Shown here: piece after piece, positions 10,326 to 21,800 of the stretch
Layout of the letters: each line of letters opens with the position of its first letter
Position numbering within the stretch: the first letter of the stretch is position 1
Assembly: GCA_037176845.1 (NCBI GenBank)
Contig: JAYKXP010000010.1
Span: forward strand, 310,001 to 374,000
Length of the DNA: 64,000 nt
From: Paramarasmius palmivorus
Taxonomy: Eukaryota; Basidiomycota; Agaricomycetes; Agaricales; Marasmiaceae
Direction: 5' to 3'
Program-made: the position numbers and the translations under genes
The notes under the pieces: model-generated
Databases searched by the model: none
What the model saw: only the letters and a program-made list of their open reading frames with translations
Told to the model about the DNA's origin: nothing

Positions 10326-12380
10326 ATGACAAGAGAGTCCGTCTCCTCCGACGTCCACAGAGGCGAATCCCTTCGTCGTTCTCGCTCTCATCATCCGTTC
10401 GCTTCATACCTGCCAGAGGCAAGAACCTCTCGCACCTCCGTCATCTCCTCCGCCGTCCTACCTTATCTGCGTCGTCTCGACATCACAGATGACATGTTGG
10501 CCCAACCCAAGAATCCCCTCCTCACATTGCTCTTGTCTTCCACGTCCTTCCTCAACACCAAAGTCCAAGACGGCGTGTCTGGTTATCCGCTATACACGAT
10601 CAAAACCGAGAGCACTGTAACGACCATCAGCAGGTCCGATACTTGGGGAGAGTCTTCCAAGGCTGCTTGTATCAGGTGGCCCAAACACGTTCCGCACCAA
10701 GGGAAAAGTGAGAAAGGCAAGGGCACAGAAGATGTGGAAGTTCAGATACGCGGCGGACGAAGCAAGAGCGCCGACGATTTCCTGTCACCTGCCACAACGT
10801 CGAGGTACGTACCGTTTAAACAGCGAAGCCAGCTCCGACGCTCATACAGTCTTGCGATTCATAGCGCGCCGCGGCGGTTCAAGATTCCAGGCTACTCACA
10901 TGCACTAAAGTGGAAATCGGCTGGATCATCGTTCCTGGTGCGTAAATCTCCACAATAATAGATATGCAAAACGGCTGATGAACAGCATCAATTACAGTGT
11001 TACGCAGCGTCAGCCAAAGGCCCCATAGCTATGTTGGAGCCCGCGGTGGATTCAGCGCCGGCGAGACTGAAGGTGTTCGAGACACTGCACGGCAAACACA
11101 ATGATCGGCCCTTGGCTGTTCATCAAGGGGTCTCTATCCTTCTATTGGACTATCTATTGGTGTCAGCACTTCTTCTTGTAACAAACGGTCAGGAGCGGAT
11201 GATGGCTCGCAGGTACGAACAGGAGCCGAGCTCGGCTCAGGGATCTAGTAGTAGCTCATCGAGCGCACTTCCAAGGTCTCCATCGACATCTTCTACCTCC
11301 GCCCTGCAGTGGAGAAAGATCATGTTTGGGGAACCAATGTACCGGAAACGCATGTCGACCGCCTCACGCCAGTCGTCCTCGCAAGTTCCCCCAACTCCGA
11401 CATCTGCCGGCCAGATGGCCAAAATCATGTTCGGGAAGCCTATTTACCCCACTTTACGGCGTAAATCTTCAAGCTCAGATTCGTCTTTCTCGGACGATGA
11501 GGGCAACAGCGAAGATGAAGATCTTAGCGACAGCGACAGCGAACTAAAAACTGAAGGCGAAGGGCCGCCCGAGGAAGTAGTTGGAGTGCCGATTACCAAG
11601 CCTCCACAACAGCCATCTAGACCTCCGAGTCCTTCAGCAGAGTCAGTTTTCTATCCCCTCACCACTACCACCGCACCATCACACACTTATATGGATCCCA
11701 TGTTTTATAACGAGTATGGCGTACCCCCTGTCCCGAAGATACCTGCTCAGTATACTTCCGCGAATTCCAGTCGTGTCCCCAGTCCAATTACCTCAGGGTC
11801 TGCGCACAATTCTAGGAGATTTCGGGAGCTTCCTCGACCTCCATCTCATAGGTCCCAGTCTACGCCTCGACCTAGGACTGCCGATGGGTCTCTGAGCAGT
11901 CCCGTGGAAAGCACGGTGTCTTCTGTTTCGGACCACCGAAGACCTTCGTACGATGCCACCTTCCTAGTTTCTCCGACCAGCTACACCAGAACGTTACCAA
12001 TACCGCCTCCGCAGAGTCCAATCGAGCCATTAAGGCCCATGTTACCTTTAAGACACAGCCATAGTTCCGGGAGACCTCTGAATAGCCGTTACAGGGACAA
12101 ACGAACTTCTCAGTACTCGCAGCGTACTTTGCCTCCTACGCCTGCACAGCCGAAGCGCTGCTTTGGGGATCTTACAGATTGGCTGTCGTCACCTGATTCT
12201 GACTGGTCAAGCTCCGGGCCTTCGACAAGTCGAGGTAGAGGCCGACCAGACTCGATACTCAGTGTCGACTGCCCGCCCCCTGCATACAATTCCGCTGAAT
12301 TTAACCGTGGGACGACGATATCCTCGACGTGGCCCACCTCGCCCTTTCCTCCTGCTTCCTCATCGGAAACGAACATCTAA
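10326..12380 (+). CDS. DUF6593-like protein with disordered Ser/Pro-rich tail
   Basis: Two exons, 10326-10937 and 10998-12380, joined in phase 0 (donor GTGCGT, acceptor TTACAG), encode 664 residues. The region from about residue 70 to 270 has the look of the basidiomycete DUF6593 family: YPLYTIKT, ALKWKSAGSSFL, then KGPIAMLEP and GVSILLLDYLLVSALLLVT. I make this match from memory of family members. The remaining 380 residues are serine/proline rich, with an acidic serine run (residues about 410-430) and many SP/TP sites. They look disordered and phosphorylatable. The hydrophobic LLLDYLLVSALLLVT is probably a buried strand and helix, not a membrane span. The molecular function of the family is unknown to me. 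Confidence 0.75.
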
Positions 12381-13544
12381 GGAAACACATGTAATTTGCA
12401 TCTGGCCACACGGCTGATGGAAAATGATATTATACGACCTTACATTCGATCAAGATATGACCTTAATCTCCTCTCACATCACTCGATGACATGGGAGTAT
12501 CTCTATTCCGTACAAAGACGACTTCCCCTTAATCCATTCCCATTGCCCCCATCCCTCTAGCTCCCTGGCGGACTCTCACGCTCCGCGTTCCTTCACACAA
12601 TGGGATCACCATCTATTCTTCTGACATCAACCTACCTTATCTTCCACGCCGAATCATAATTCAAATTTACTATAGAACTGTTGTACTTCTTTCAACATCT
12701 CATACACCATCACTGCTACCGGATTCTGTTGTTGCTCTCATATGCCGCTTTCTTCTCCATCTTCGCCACTAAAATTCTTATCTCTGTTGGTTTCCGTTGT
12801 GTGGACAGCATCACACGCATCCAACGATACTTGCAATCCCCGTTCCCATTCCCTCCTTCATCATTCTTAACTTGTTTGTGCATCCAAATGGACTTTCGTT
12901 TGTATTTTCTACCACCACTGTCATTTTTCGTTTTCAGCATTTCAATTTGGTGTATGTAGTATTGTTTCAAAGACCCGTGTCCTGTCGTGTTCATACTAGA
13001 GTACAGTGTCCAATCCCCAGAGTCCAGACCTCATAAATCAAAGCTTATTCTGCATCAGCCTCTCGTTATCTGAGCGTCTGGGCACTACAAAGAGGTACAT
13101 ATGCAGTCGTACTGCAGAACAGCATATGGCAGGGACGCCACTTTTTCCTCGAGGTTCTTCTGACGAGGTTTTAGCTCGACTCAGCAGAGTCAACAATAAC
13201 AGCTATGGTGTCGAAGAGCACACTGTGATTGACACCATGAGGCTCGCACGCCGGACATTCTGAGAACCGGGCCCTGGGTTCCTCAGTTTCCACCATTCCA
13301 GCGGCACACCAATCCTCACTCAGAGCGCTCCAACAGCATCATAGCGACTCTGCATTCCATGTCATTGCATACGACAGCTATGCAATCTTCACCACTATTT
13401 TTGCCAGCACGGGCGCTTCGGCCCGGTTTGCTCCAGCACATCCTCCTTGGAATTTCCGAGATCAATTTCTTCAAAACTCTTGTCGCTGTCGTCTAAGCAT
13501 TCATTACCTATCTTCGTTCATTCCACCACAACCCACGTACCGAA
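12381..13544. other. No supported gene; pyrimidine-rich stretch
   Basis: About 1.2 kb rich in C and T on the plus strand, with short frames only. The last few hundred bases are the likely promoter and leader of gluconokinase. No RNA gene or repeat is recognised. Confidence 0.4.
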
Positions 13545-14302
13545 ATGTCGGAGACCCAGGCCGGACAGAGAAAGCCCGTTCTCATTGTTGTTATGGTACG
13601 TGAAGCTTGATTGAATGGCAGACAGCGCGCGTCAATGTCAGGGCCTTCAATCCGTCATCGCTGTTTGATCCATAACTATAAATGTATTCATTTTCTTGTT
13701 CTTTTTAGGGAGTTTGCGGTACAGGCAAATCCACCCTCGGACAGGCTATAGCCAAAGAATATGGGCTTCCTTATGTCGAAGGCGATGAACTACATCCCAA
13801 GGCAAACATCGATAAGATGGCATCCGGACAGCCTCTCAACGATGCTGATAGAGAACCGTGGCTGGAATTGATTAGGACGACGGCAGAGCATAAGATCGCA
13901 GAGATGCGGGCCAGTGGCGACCTAAAGGACGAGCATGAGGTTCATGGAGTGGTGGTGACGTGCTCGAGTTTGAGGAAGTACTATCGGGATATCCTGAGAG
14001 GTAAAAGGAAGGAGGTGAAGAAGACGGATGAATCGGTGTTGCCAGAACACTTGGAAGCGTCATCCCCAGAGATTCTGCCTACGATATTTGTGTTTTTGAA
14101 AGGCACACGGGAGGTGCTGTGGGAGCGGATGTCAAAGAGACAGGGCCACTATATGAAGGCAAATATGCTGGACAGTCAGCTCCAAACTTTAGAAGATCCT
14201 GAGGGTGAAGAAGGGGTGATTACAGTCAGTATCCTGGACCCAACGGAAACACAGTTGCAGCAGGTGAAGGAAGCCTTGAAGAAGACGAATTTGACTGCCT
14301 AG
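13545..14302 (+). CDS. Gluconokinase
   Basis: Phosphorylates D-gluconate to 6-phosphogluconate, feeding the pentose phosphate pathway. Exons 13545-13595 and 13709-14302 encode 214 residues, the usual size of the family. The P-loop GVCGTGKST lies at about residues 18-26, split from the start codon exon by a single intron just after VVM. Family landmarks follow: GDELHPKANIDKMASGQPLN (about residues 43-62), VVTCSSLRKYYRDILR, and FLKGTREVLWERMSKRQGHY. An insertion of about 15 charged residues after DILRGKR may be a surface loop. The start is the only ATG that brings the strand before the P-loop into frame. Confidence 0.92.
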
Positions 14303-14499
14303 AGCATTACTAGACTGTATAACAGTAGATCTAATATTATCAACTCTTTATTGACCCTCAATCGAGGCATACTTAGCAATGTAGAACTGTGGGGGACAGT
14401 GAAAGGATGTACATGTAATCGGCAAATGCCGTAGGCGACGCGTATGCATGAACGCGTCAACGACCTTTCCATTGCGTTTATCACTCTCCCTCATCTACA

Positions 14500-15698
14500 A
14501 TGGTATGTGCTCTCAAATTTTTCTGTGAGCAATGATATTAAACTACTGAACATAGGCTAGAAGATACGACAGTGAGCAGCAGTCATATTAACATCTCTAA
14601 CTATGGGTTTGACAATACCATTTACCAGGTCGTACTACTATCTTTTCACCGGAAGGTATGGATACACAAAGTTTTCAGTGTGCGATATATACTCAAATGT
14701 CTACACAGGCCGGTTATATCAAAGTGAGCGGATCGCAGTTCAGAACCTCAGGACAAACTCAAATATCATCGATAGTCGAGTATGCTATGGAAGCCATCTC
14801 TCACGCCGGAACTGTCCTCGGTGTCCTAGCAAAGGATGGTGTTGTTCTTGCCGCAGAAAAGAAAGTTACAGGAAAGCTGTTGGATCTGTCGTACTCAAAA
14901 GATGGTGGCTATGGTGGTAGTGGAGAGAAGATCTACCTACTGAACTCGTGCGTAATCACCCACACTTTCACCACCAACTCGAGCTAAGACTCCAAATCTC
15001 GATCTCTCCGACCTTTAGGAATGTCATCGGTGGTGTGGCAGGATTAACAGCGGATGCCAACTCCCTCATCAATTACTCGCGTTCGGCTGCTCAACAGCAC
15101 CTCTTGTCCTACAATGAAGATATACCGGTGGAGCTTTTGGTGCAGAGGCTATGTGACTTGAAGCAGGGTTACACACAGTATGGTGGTATGTGCCCCAATC
15201 ACCACTGACTCCCCAGAATTTGGCTCAATATCATGGTCGCACTTCAGGTCTCCGACCATTTGGTGTGTCACTGCTGTATGCAGGTTACGATTCTCAGCAT
15301 CGTTTCCAACTCTACCATTCCGATCCATCCGGAAACTATTCTGGTTGGAAGGCTACGTGTATAGGTGCCAACAACGGAACAGCACAGAGTTTGCTCAAGC
15401 AAGAGTACAAGGACGATATCGAGATTAAAGCTGCCATCAGCTTGGTGCTGAAGACGATGAGCAAAACGATGGATAGTACGACGTTGGGGAGCGAGAAGCG
15501 TGAGTTACGGTCTCATTTGACCATCATGATTCATGTCTGACTGAGCTACATTCTGCAGTCGAGTTTGCCGTCTTGACCCTTGACCCCGAGACGAAAGAGC
15601 CCAAGGCGAAGATATACAGGCCAGATGAGATTGATCAACTGTTGCAAAGTGAAGGTCTCGCAAAGAAAGATGAAGATACCGCAATGAAGACGTCTTAA
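14500..15698 (+). CDS. PRE9: 20S proteasome subunit alpha-4 (alpha3 in yeast)
   Basis: An outer-ring subunit of the 20S proteasome. The start codon ATG (14500-14502) stands alone as a three-base exon, with donor GTATGT directly after it. The next exons give [15 protein letters not shown] and [20 protein letters not shown], the alpha-subunit signature at the N-terminus. Later exons hold [20 protein letters not shown] and [14 protein letters not shown], the latter characteristic of PSMA4/Pre9. The C-terminal exon ends [15 protein letters not shown] at 15698. At least seven exons are needed. All landmarks are intact. No proteasome-associated promoter element was identified by eye. Confidence 0.93.
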
Positions 15699-16053
15699 AG
15701 GATTTGTACAGTTATGCATTGTTCCAATACACTTTTCCATTTTCTTCCAACGGCAACCTGGATTTGGTTGTTCAATTGCACAGTCCAACGTTGTCCCAGT
15801 ACCTCGTGACTAGTTCGAACTTTTCTGAACGTGCGATAATGGCACGCTCAGGCCTTTCTCGAGTGAGCTTGACTCTATGTGCAGCCATAAACTTGAATAG
15901 TAATTAATGATCCCCGCTCGATCTGCACTCAGCTGGACGTTGTCTAGCTTGTTCGGATCCAGACTGACCGTCGGGCGCTTCTCCCAAAGGTATCTGAACA
16001 ATACCATCACCATCGTTCTCGCTGTTTCCGCGTCGACCTCTAGTAGCTCGCAC
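15699..16053. other. No supported gene; intergenic
   Basis: The reading frame of the next gene stays open upstream into this stretch (to about 15907), but the protein only becomes plausible from the signal-peptide ATG at 16054. Confidence 0.35.
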
Positions 16054-16929
16054 ATGTGGATCTCATTCTCTCTTGTTTTGTTTTGGTATTCGAATGTCGT
16101 CTCCAGTTACCCACTAGACACCGTATTCTCTCCGCTTTTCCCGACCCTGTTCGATGATGGCTTTTATCCAAACACGCTTGAAATTTCGCAACATCCTCTT
16201 GCTACATCGGCGCAGGCGCCAGTCCATAACTCGCCAGCGAATCCGCTGAGCGCTCTTGTTGGTCATACTACTGCTACAAGTGCACATACCATCGCATCCT
16301 CGCACATTTCTACTCAGCTTTCTGTGACCATTGGCACGACCCACGCCCAATCGTCCTCGAGTGTCGCGTTCTATATCGCTCCTTCAAGCATCTCCTTCTC
16401 TACCACCAGCAGCGTCTCTAGCGCAAGCGCAACCTCGACACCAACCAAAGCCCTATCCTTCGCACCCGGAGATTCCAAACAATGGAAAATCGTCGGAATC
16501 GCTGTCATTTCCGTCGCATCTGTCATCGCTGTCATCCTCCTCGCCATGTTCTTCGATTCCTGGTGGGCCTTTGTGCGAGACGTCGTCTTCAAGAGTCGGA
16601 AGAGGAAACGAGAGTTCAATGAAGATTTGGTGCCGGATTGGGATAGACAGAGTTGGCAGGTCAAGGTGGCGAGTGAAGATGGACATCGGTATCCGGTTTC
16701 TACGCAGTGTGGGCTTTCCAAGACGGAGGTGTATGCAGGGGCTCTTCGAGATGAGGACGGTTCGGATGGCCATGGGATTGTTCCTTCGCTACCACCACGA
16801 CTGGAGATCGCGTCTCCGGAAGTTCATGGTCCTACGCCATATTGCCCGCAACCGCTGTATAGACAGCCGAGTACGAGGTCGCAGTACGCGGAGAGGTATC
16901 CTCAGATGCCGGGTTATACCCATTACTAG
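16054..16929 (+). CDS. Single-pass membrane protein with Ser/Thr-rich ectodomain
   Basis: A single exon, 291 residues from ATG 16054. The first 20 residues (MWISFSLVLFWYSNVVSS) look like a signal peptide. A Ser/Thr/Ala-rich ectodomain of about 120 residues follows, probably O-glycosylated. One transmembrane helix comes next (IVGIAVISVASVIAVILLA). The helix is followed by a basic stop-transfer patch, KSRKRKRE. The cytosolic tail of about 100 residues is proline rich near its end. This architecture resembles fungal cell-surface sensors of the WSC/Mid2 type, but no cysteine-rich WSC domain is present, so I assign no function. An in-frame ATG at 15907 would bury the signal peptide and is less likely. 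Confidence 0.65.
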   Translation: MWISFSLVLFWYSNVVSSYPLDTVFSPLFPTLFDDGFYPNTLEISQHPLATSAQAPVHNSPANPLSALVGHTTATSAHTIASSHISTQLSVTIGTTHAQSSSSVAFYIAPSSISFSTTSSVSSASATSTPTKALSFAPGDSKQWKIVGIAVISVASVIAVILLAMFFDSWWAFVRDVVFKSRKRKREFNEDLVPDWDRQSWQVKVASEDGHRYPVSTQCGLSKTEVYAGALRDEDGSDGHGIVPSLPPRLEIASPEVHGPTPYCPQPLYRQPSTRSQYAERYPQMPGYTHY

Positions 16930-17070
16930 CTGGACTAGTTTGCGATGAGACATGTGTATGTTCTATATTATCCTGGAGGAAATGTATCACTATGGATGTA
17001 CGACTCAAACTCTGCCCCTAATCATTGTGTATATATTCTGTGTATTATCACTATCCGACTTGTATTCCCT

Positions 17071-18123
17071 ATGTCGGCCTCATCAGAGTCTCACCATCTT
17101 GTTGCCGAGGCAGACACTCGACTCCTTTCTTTCCGAGATCGATATCCTCGGAATGGAGTTGTTCTCACTGCTCTTCTCGAACACGCCCCGAATGCGGATG
17201 TTCGAAAGCGCCTCGCAAGAGAGATAGTCTCTTCCAGAGACTGGGAGCTAAATCGGCTCGCGTCCGGTTTCAATAACTTTCTTTTGGAACCAAGTGAGTA
17301 TGGCTGTTTCCCTTGCGCGGGTGTTTTCTGAAGGAGATATACTGTAGTGGAACTCGGCAGCCTACAGACATCAGAGCATTCCGCGTTCGACCAACTGGAA
17401 TTAGGACTTGAGCTTGAGGTCTGCAAGTTCATTGATTAGCTTGACTTTGACTCTTATCATTTGTACAGGCACTGAAACGGGATGAATTCACATGCGCGAT
17501 AACAGGGAGGTACGACCACGGAGCTGCCCATGCTAATGGATTGTTACATCCGAAGAATCTGGCGGCAGAGTGCTGCGCCCGAGCTTGGCGAATCCTTCCA
17601 TATCCTTGTCAGGTACGTCCTCTCCTGTGGATCTACTGGCACTGGTTCCTCACGACATGCGTGGCAGGGGGTACATATCGATGATTTCCTTGCGTACTTG
17701 AGCTTCTATGGTGACATGACCTCCGAGGAAGTAAATGAAGACGCGCTCAGGAGCTTTCAAAACGTCATGACATTGGGTTCAGATCTAGAAGAATACTTTA
17801 GAGATACAAATATGTGGTTGGATCCCGTACCGGTAGGCCTTTGTTATCCTTTGCAATACCTCTCCTTTTTGATGAACATACATATCCAGGGCACACAGGG
17901 GATGTATATCTTTTGCAAGACTGACATCGAACTACCTGGCCCGGAAGATGGCGCCATAGTTTGCCTAAAGGCTTCAGAACAAGGCACAGGTCCGAATCCG
18001 AAATTCATTGCATTGCATGCGGCATGTTCAAAAGTAATTGAAGACATTTACGATTTCGAAGACCAGGAGGATGTGATAGACGTTCCCCGGGTCATTGCAC
18101 GAGTACCAGTGCCGCGACTTTAG
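17071..18123 (+). CDS. HNH-type nuclease-like protein (fungal HNH_2 group)
   Basis: A multi-exon gene. Exon 1 (from ATG 17071) ends at about 17291. A second exon reads ELGSLQTSEHSAFDQLE, and the exon from about 17468 reads LKRDEFTCAITGRYD. That last segment resembles the start of the HNH_2 domain seen in many Agaricomycete proteins, where a CxxTG turn precedes the catalytic histidine. The C-terminal exon ends with a block like the family's (GPNPKFIALHAACSKVI). The histidine region between 17515 and 17620 can be read in two ways: unspliced (AHANGLLHPKN) or spliced out from GTACGA to GGCAG. Catalytic competence is therefore unclear. Function in fungi is unknown to me. Confidence 0.5.
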
Positions 18124-18857
18124 CGTTCTATGTCTTCGACGAGTGGTATCCAAATCCTCAAGGAAGGATAGTACTGGGGTTCCTGGATATATATTTTCCG
18201 CATTCCAGGCGTACTACAGGATAGTTTCCCATGTACCGCGTTAACCACGCACATATCACTCTGTAAAAGTGTGAGATTGTATTAAAGGGAGGTATAGCTC
18301 ATAATGACGCACTTGATTCCGTAGAAGATGGGATCTGTTTCTCCAGCCAGTTTGATACTGCAATTCCAGTTACTGCTACAGCACACATTGCGAGTGAAAA
18401 CCTTAGTCGGGTAGCTGCAGGAAGTGCTAAGGCTCCTATCAGTGGCTATTCCCGCGAAAAATGGTCTAGAAATACCTTTGTAGGATTCTAAAAGCGACCT
18501 ATTCCCTGTAGAGTCTGGTTTTGGAACATGCTTGTTCGTGTTCATGGACGTCACAGAGAACGTTGACCGAAACGTTGACGGAACTTCAAATTTTCGCTAA
18601 ACGTGCGTTATCTAATCTCGCCCACGTGTTACCAAATCAAGGGACCGGATTGGATAACGGAAGAAGGGGATGACTCCGTCCGAGTACCACTGAGTACAGA
18701 TACGACGACTGCCCGAACTTCTCGCCATCTTCTTGTCCTCTACTTCTACCTAGTCTTCACAGTTGAAGACCCTAGATTCAGGCGTACTTGACGAAGTAAA
18801 CCAGAACTGGTTTTTTCTTCGTCTATAGTACACCTCGAACGGCCTCGATATCGCTGC
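18124..18857. other. No supported gene
   Basis: An open frame of 90 codons on the minus strand (18554-18282) has no recognisable content. The right part is presumed promoter of the IBTK-like gene. Confidence 0.4.
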
Positions 18858-21800
18858 ATGAGCTTGCTCCATGTTCACTTTCACCTTCGTAACCTGCAGG
18901 CCTTTAGGCGTCTGCTTTCTGGCATCGCCAGCGATGACCCTACCGTCGTCTCAACAAGTCCCAGCAGGTCTCTGAAATCTCGCTCGTCTGTCTTGAATCC
19001 GGATCGAGAACCGTTGGATATCAATGCGAAAGATAGCTTGGGCCGAACTATCCTACATCTCGCCAGCGCTTCGATAGAGGCTTCTAGTGTCGAGTATGTT
19101 AGGCTTCTGCTCAAGTGTCCTGGTATCAACGTCAACGCCCTGGATGGAGAGAGCCAATGGACTGCATTGCATAGGGCTATGTATGTCGGGAATTTGAGTG
19201 TTGTGTCAGTGTCTCATGCTTTTCGGTTGGTTGACGATACTAAAGAGATACGCCTTAGCTTGCTTTTACTACAACACCCTACAACGGACCCAACTATCAA
19301 GGATCTAGAAGGATTTACCGCATTCGACTTGTATAATTCCACTGTGGAAGGAACTCAACCTGATCCAAGTATTTTGTCTTCCAAGGGCGACGGTGGTGGA
19401 GAGCTATTCACCTGGGGTGCCAACAGGTGCGCGGATTAGTACACTTGACACAACTTTTATTGACTCGCCAACAGAAACGCTCTCCTTGCCCATGGCGACT
19501 CTTCCGACCGTGCATATCCCGACCAGGTCAATCCTCCCAAAGCAGAGATCTCAGGAGGCGAACATAAGGTTGAAGCCCGGTTTGCACGACCCAAAGTCAA
19601 GCAGGTCAAAATGGGAAAACTGCATTCTGGTGCGTTATCTATTGGTTCTCTTCGGGTCCTAGCTTACTCTTTCAATAGCGATTGTATCTACTTCTCCTGC
19701 AGATAATACCAGCTCGACGAACACTTTGTCCCTTTGTGGTTTTGGCTCTGGTGGACGGCTCGGTCACACCCAACACACCCAGTATACGTTGAAACCCATA
19801 TCCATATCTTCGACCTCGTACCCGCCACCTTCAGCTCCGTCTCAGGGTCGAAAGTCACTTCCCCGTATCGCTAGCGGCTCTTTGCCCAAGGATCGCAGTA
19901 AATTTGCTACTATTGCACCGCTACCCTCCACCGTCACCCATTCTGGACGAACCAAGGTTATCTCAGTTGCCCTAGGCCAGGATCACACCTTGGCCCTTAC
20001 AGAAAACGGCGAAGTCTTTTCCTGGGGCTTGAATCGCTTTGCGCAGCTAGGTTATGTCGTGGAATCTGGAGAGATAACGACCCAGATTCTGGTCTTACTG
20101 CGACTGCGACAACCGGAACAGGGGAACAGATCCAGCTCAGCCCTCGTCGTATCTATGGCGCTCTCAAGAAGGAATGGGCCATTGGGGTTGCTGCGTGTAA
20201 AGGTGCTAGCGCATGCTGGGTGAGGTGGGATGGCAGCGGTGAGAGTAATGTGTATACGTGGGGTTTGAATGGCGGTCAATTGGGTTATGACCGGGTAGGA
20301 ACTGGTGTACAGATTCAGGCTCTGCCACGCAAGGTCACCAAGATCACGAAGCCTGTTGTTCAGATTGCGCTTATGGAGAGTGCTATGGCTTGTCTGCTTG
20401 CATCGGGTGGAGGTCCAAATGCTGGCAGTGGTGATGTGTTGATTGTGTGGGGCGATAGAGTTGCACGCATCAAGTAGGCATTCGTTGGCCTTGTTCCCGA
20501 TGATTGGTGCTGATGAACGAGCAATAGCTTCCCAACACACACGTTCCCTTCTCCGATAATGCCTTACAGGCCACCTCAAGCCATACGATCGACACGTATC
20601 GCCAAGATCGTCTGTTCGGACGATACACCTCCGCCTTTCTCGGTCTCGTCGTTGACGGGGTCTACACCTCAACAGGGGCATACACCATCTTCGTCTCACC
20701 CGTCGTCTGGCTCGGCACTTTCGTCAATGATACAATCATCTGAGAATACCAATGCGCCTACCACCGTGAACTTTGCCTGCGTTTCAGAAGGCGGTGAAGT
20801 TTTCGTTTTTGGTGCTCCTGGTGTTCCACCCGTTGGCGTTCTCGGATCTGGGAGCGGCAGCGCAACATCTGATATGTTGGATTCCGACGCAAATGTGTCT
20901 GGAAACAACTCCGGGAACTCACTCGCAATGGGCAGACTGTTCAAGCCTCAAAGAGTCTGGGCGTTGAAACGGGGACTTGTCGGCGCTGTCAAGGTGGGTT
21001 GTGGCTTTGTGAACAAGTTTGATTGAGACGTTGACGACTTTTCCAATTTCACAAGGATGTTGCGATAGGCTCTGATGGTGCGCTTGTGGTGTGTACCGTC
21101 TCAGGACATGTCTACGTCCGGTCAAGGCCTTCGGCGGCGGGAAACCCTACGACAAGTGCCATAAGCTCCGGTTTGAGCAATCTGTCCGTATCTCCATCTG
21201 ATCCATCATTGCTCGGGATCAAGTTCTCAAAGAGCGGAGGCTCTGGCGGTGGCAAGTCGAACAAGTTTTCTCGCGTTCCTTTCTTGCAACGCGTCGTGAG
21301 CGTTTGTGCAAGTAGCACAGGTGCATTTGGTGCTATTAGAATTGACGCCGAAGTACCCGAGATCTCGTATGCTCCCACACAAGCCGGGAGAGACAAGAAA
21401 GGCTGGGACTTTGGGGAAGATATGAAATCTATGAGGCCTTGGATGTGGAAGCGGGTTGTAACATCCCCCTTGGACAAGGAGTGGTTGGATGCTGGCGACA
21501 TTGGTAGCTTTTTGTCGGCATCAAGTCCACAGGACACTCCCCAATCTGGAGAGGATATCAGTCTTGCTGAACAACGGTTATCACCTGGTGAAGCTAAACT
21601 GGAGGAAGATAGGGATGATGATGCGGAGGATGATAGAGATATAGATAAGGACGTCGCTACCTTGTCGGAAATGCGTGACTTGCTCGTCAGGCTCCTCGGC
21701 GAACAGAAGGACATCCCCTCTCAGTGGGGAGATACCTTGCCTTTGGGCGGGGACCTTTTGGTATCTATTCCTTTAGCTGGGACACACAAAGGAAAAGGAA

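Noticed and set aside
10201..10422. Minus-strand frame before the DUF6593-like gene
   Set aside because: It is a shadow of the coding strand, with Ser/Arg composition mirrored.
15907..16053. Upstream in-frame start of the membrane protein
   Set aside because: It would place 49 residues before a clear signal peptide; the ATG at 16054 is preferred.
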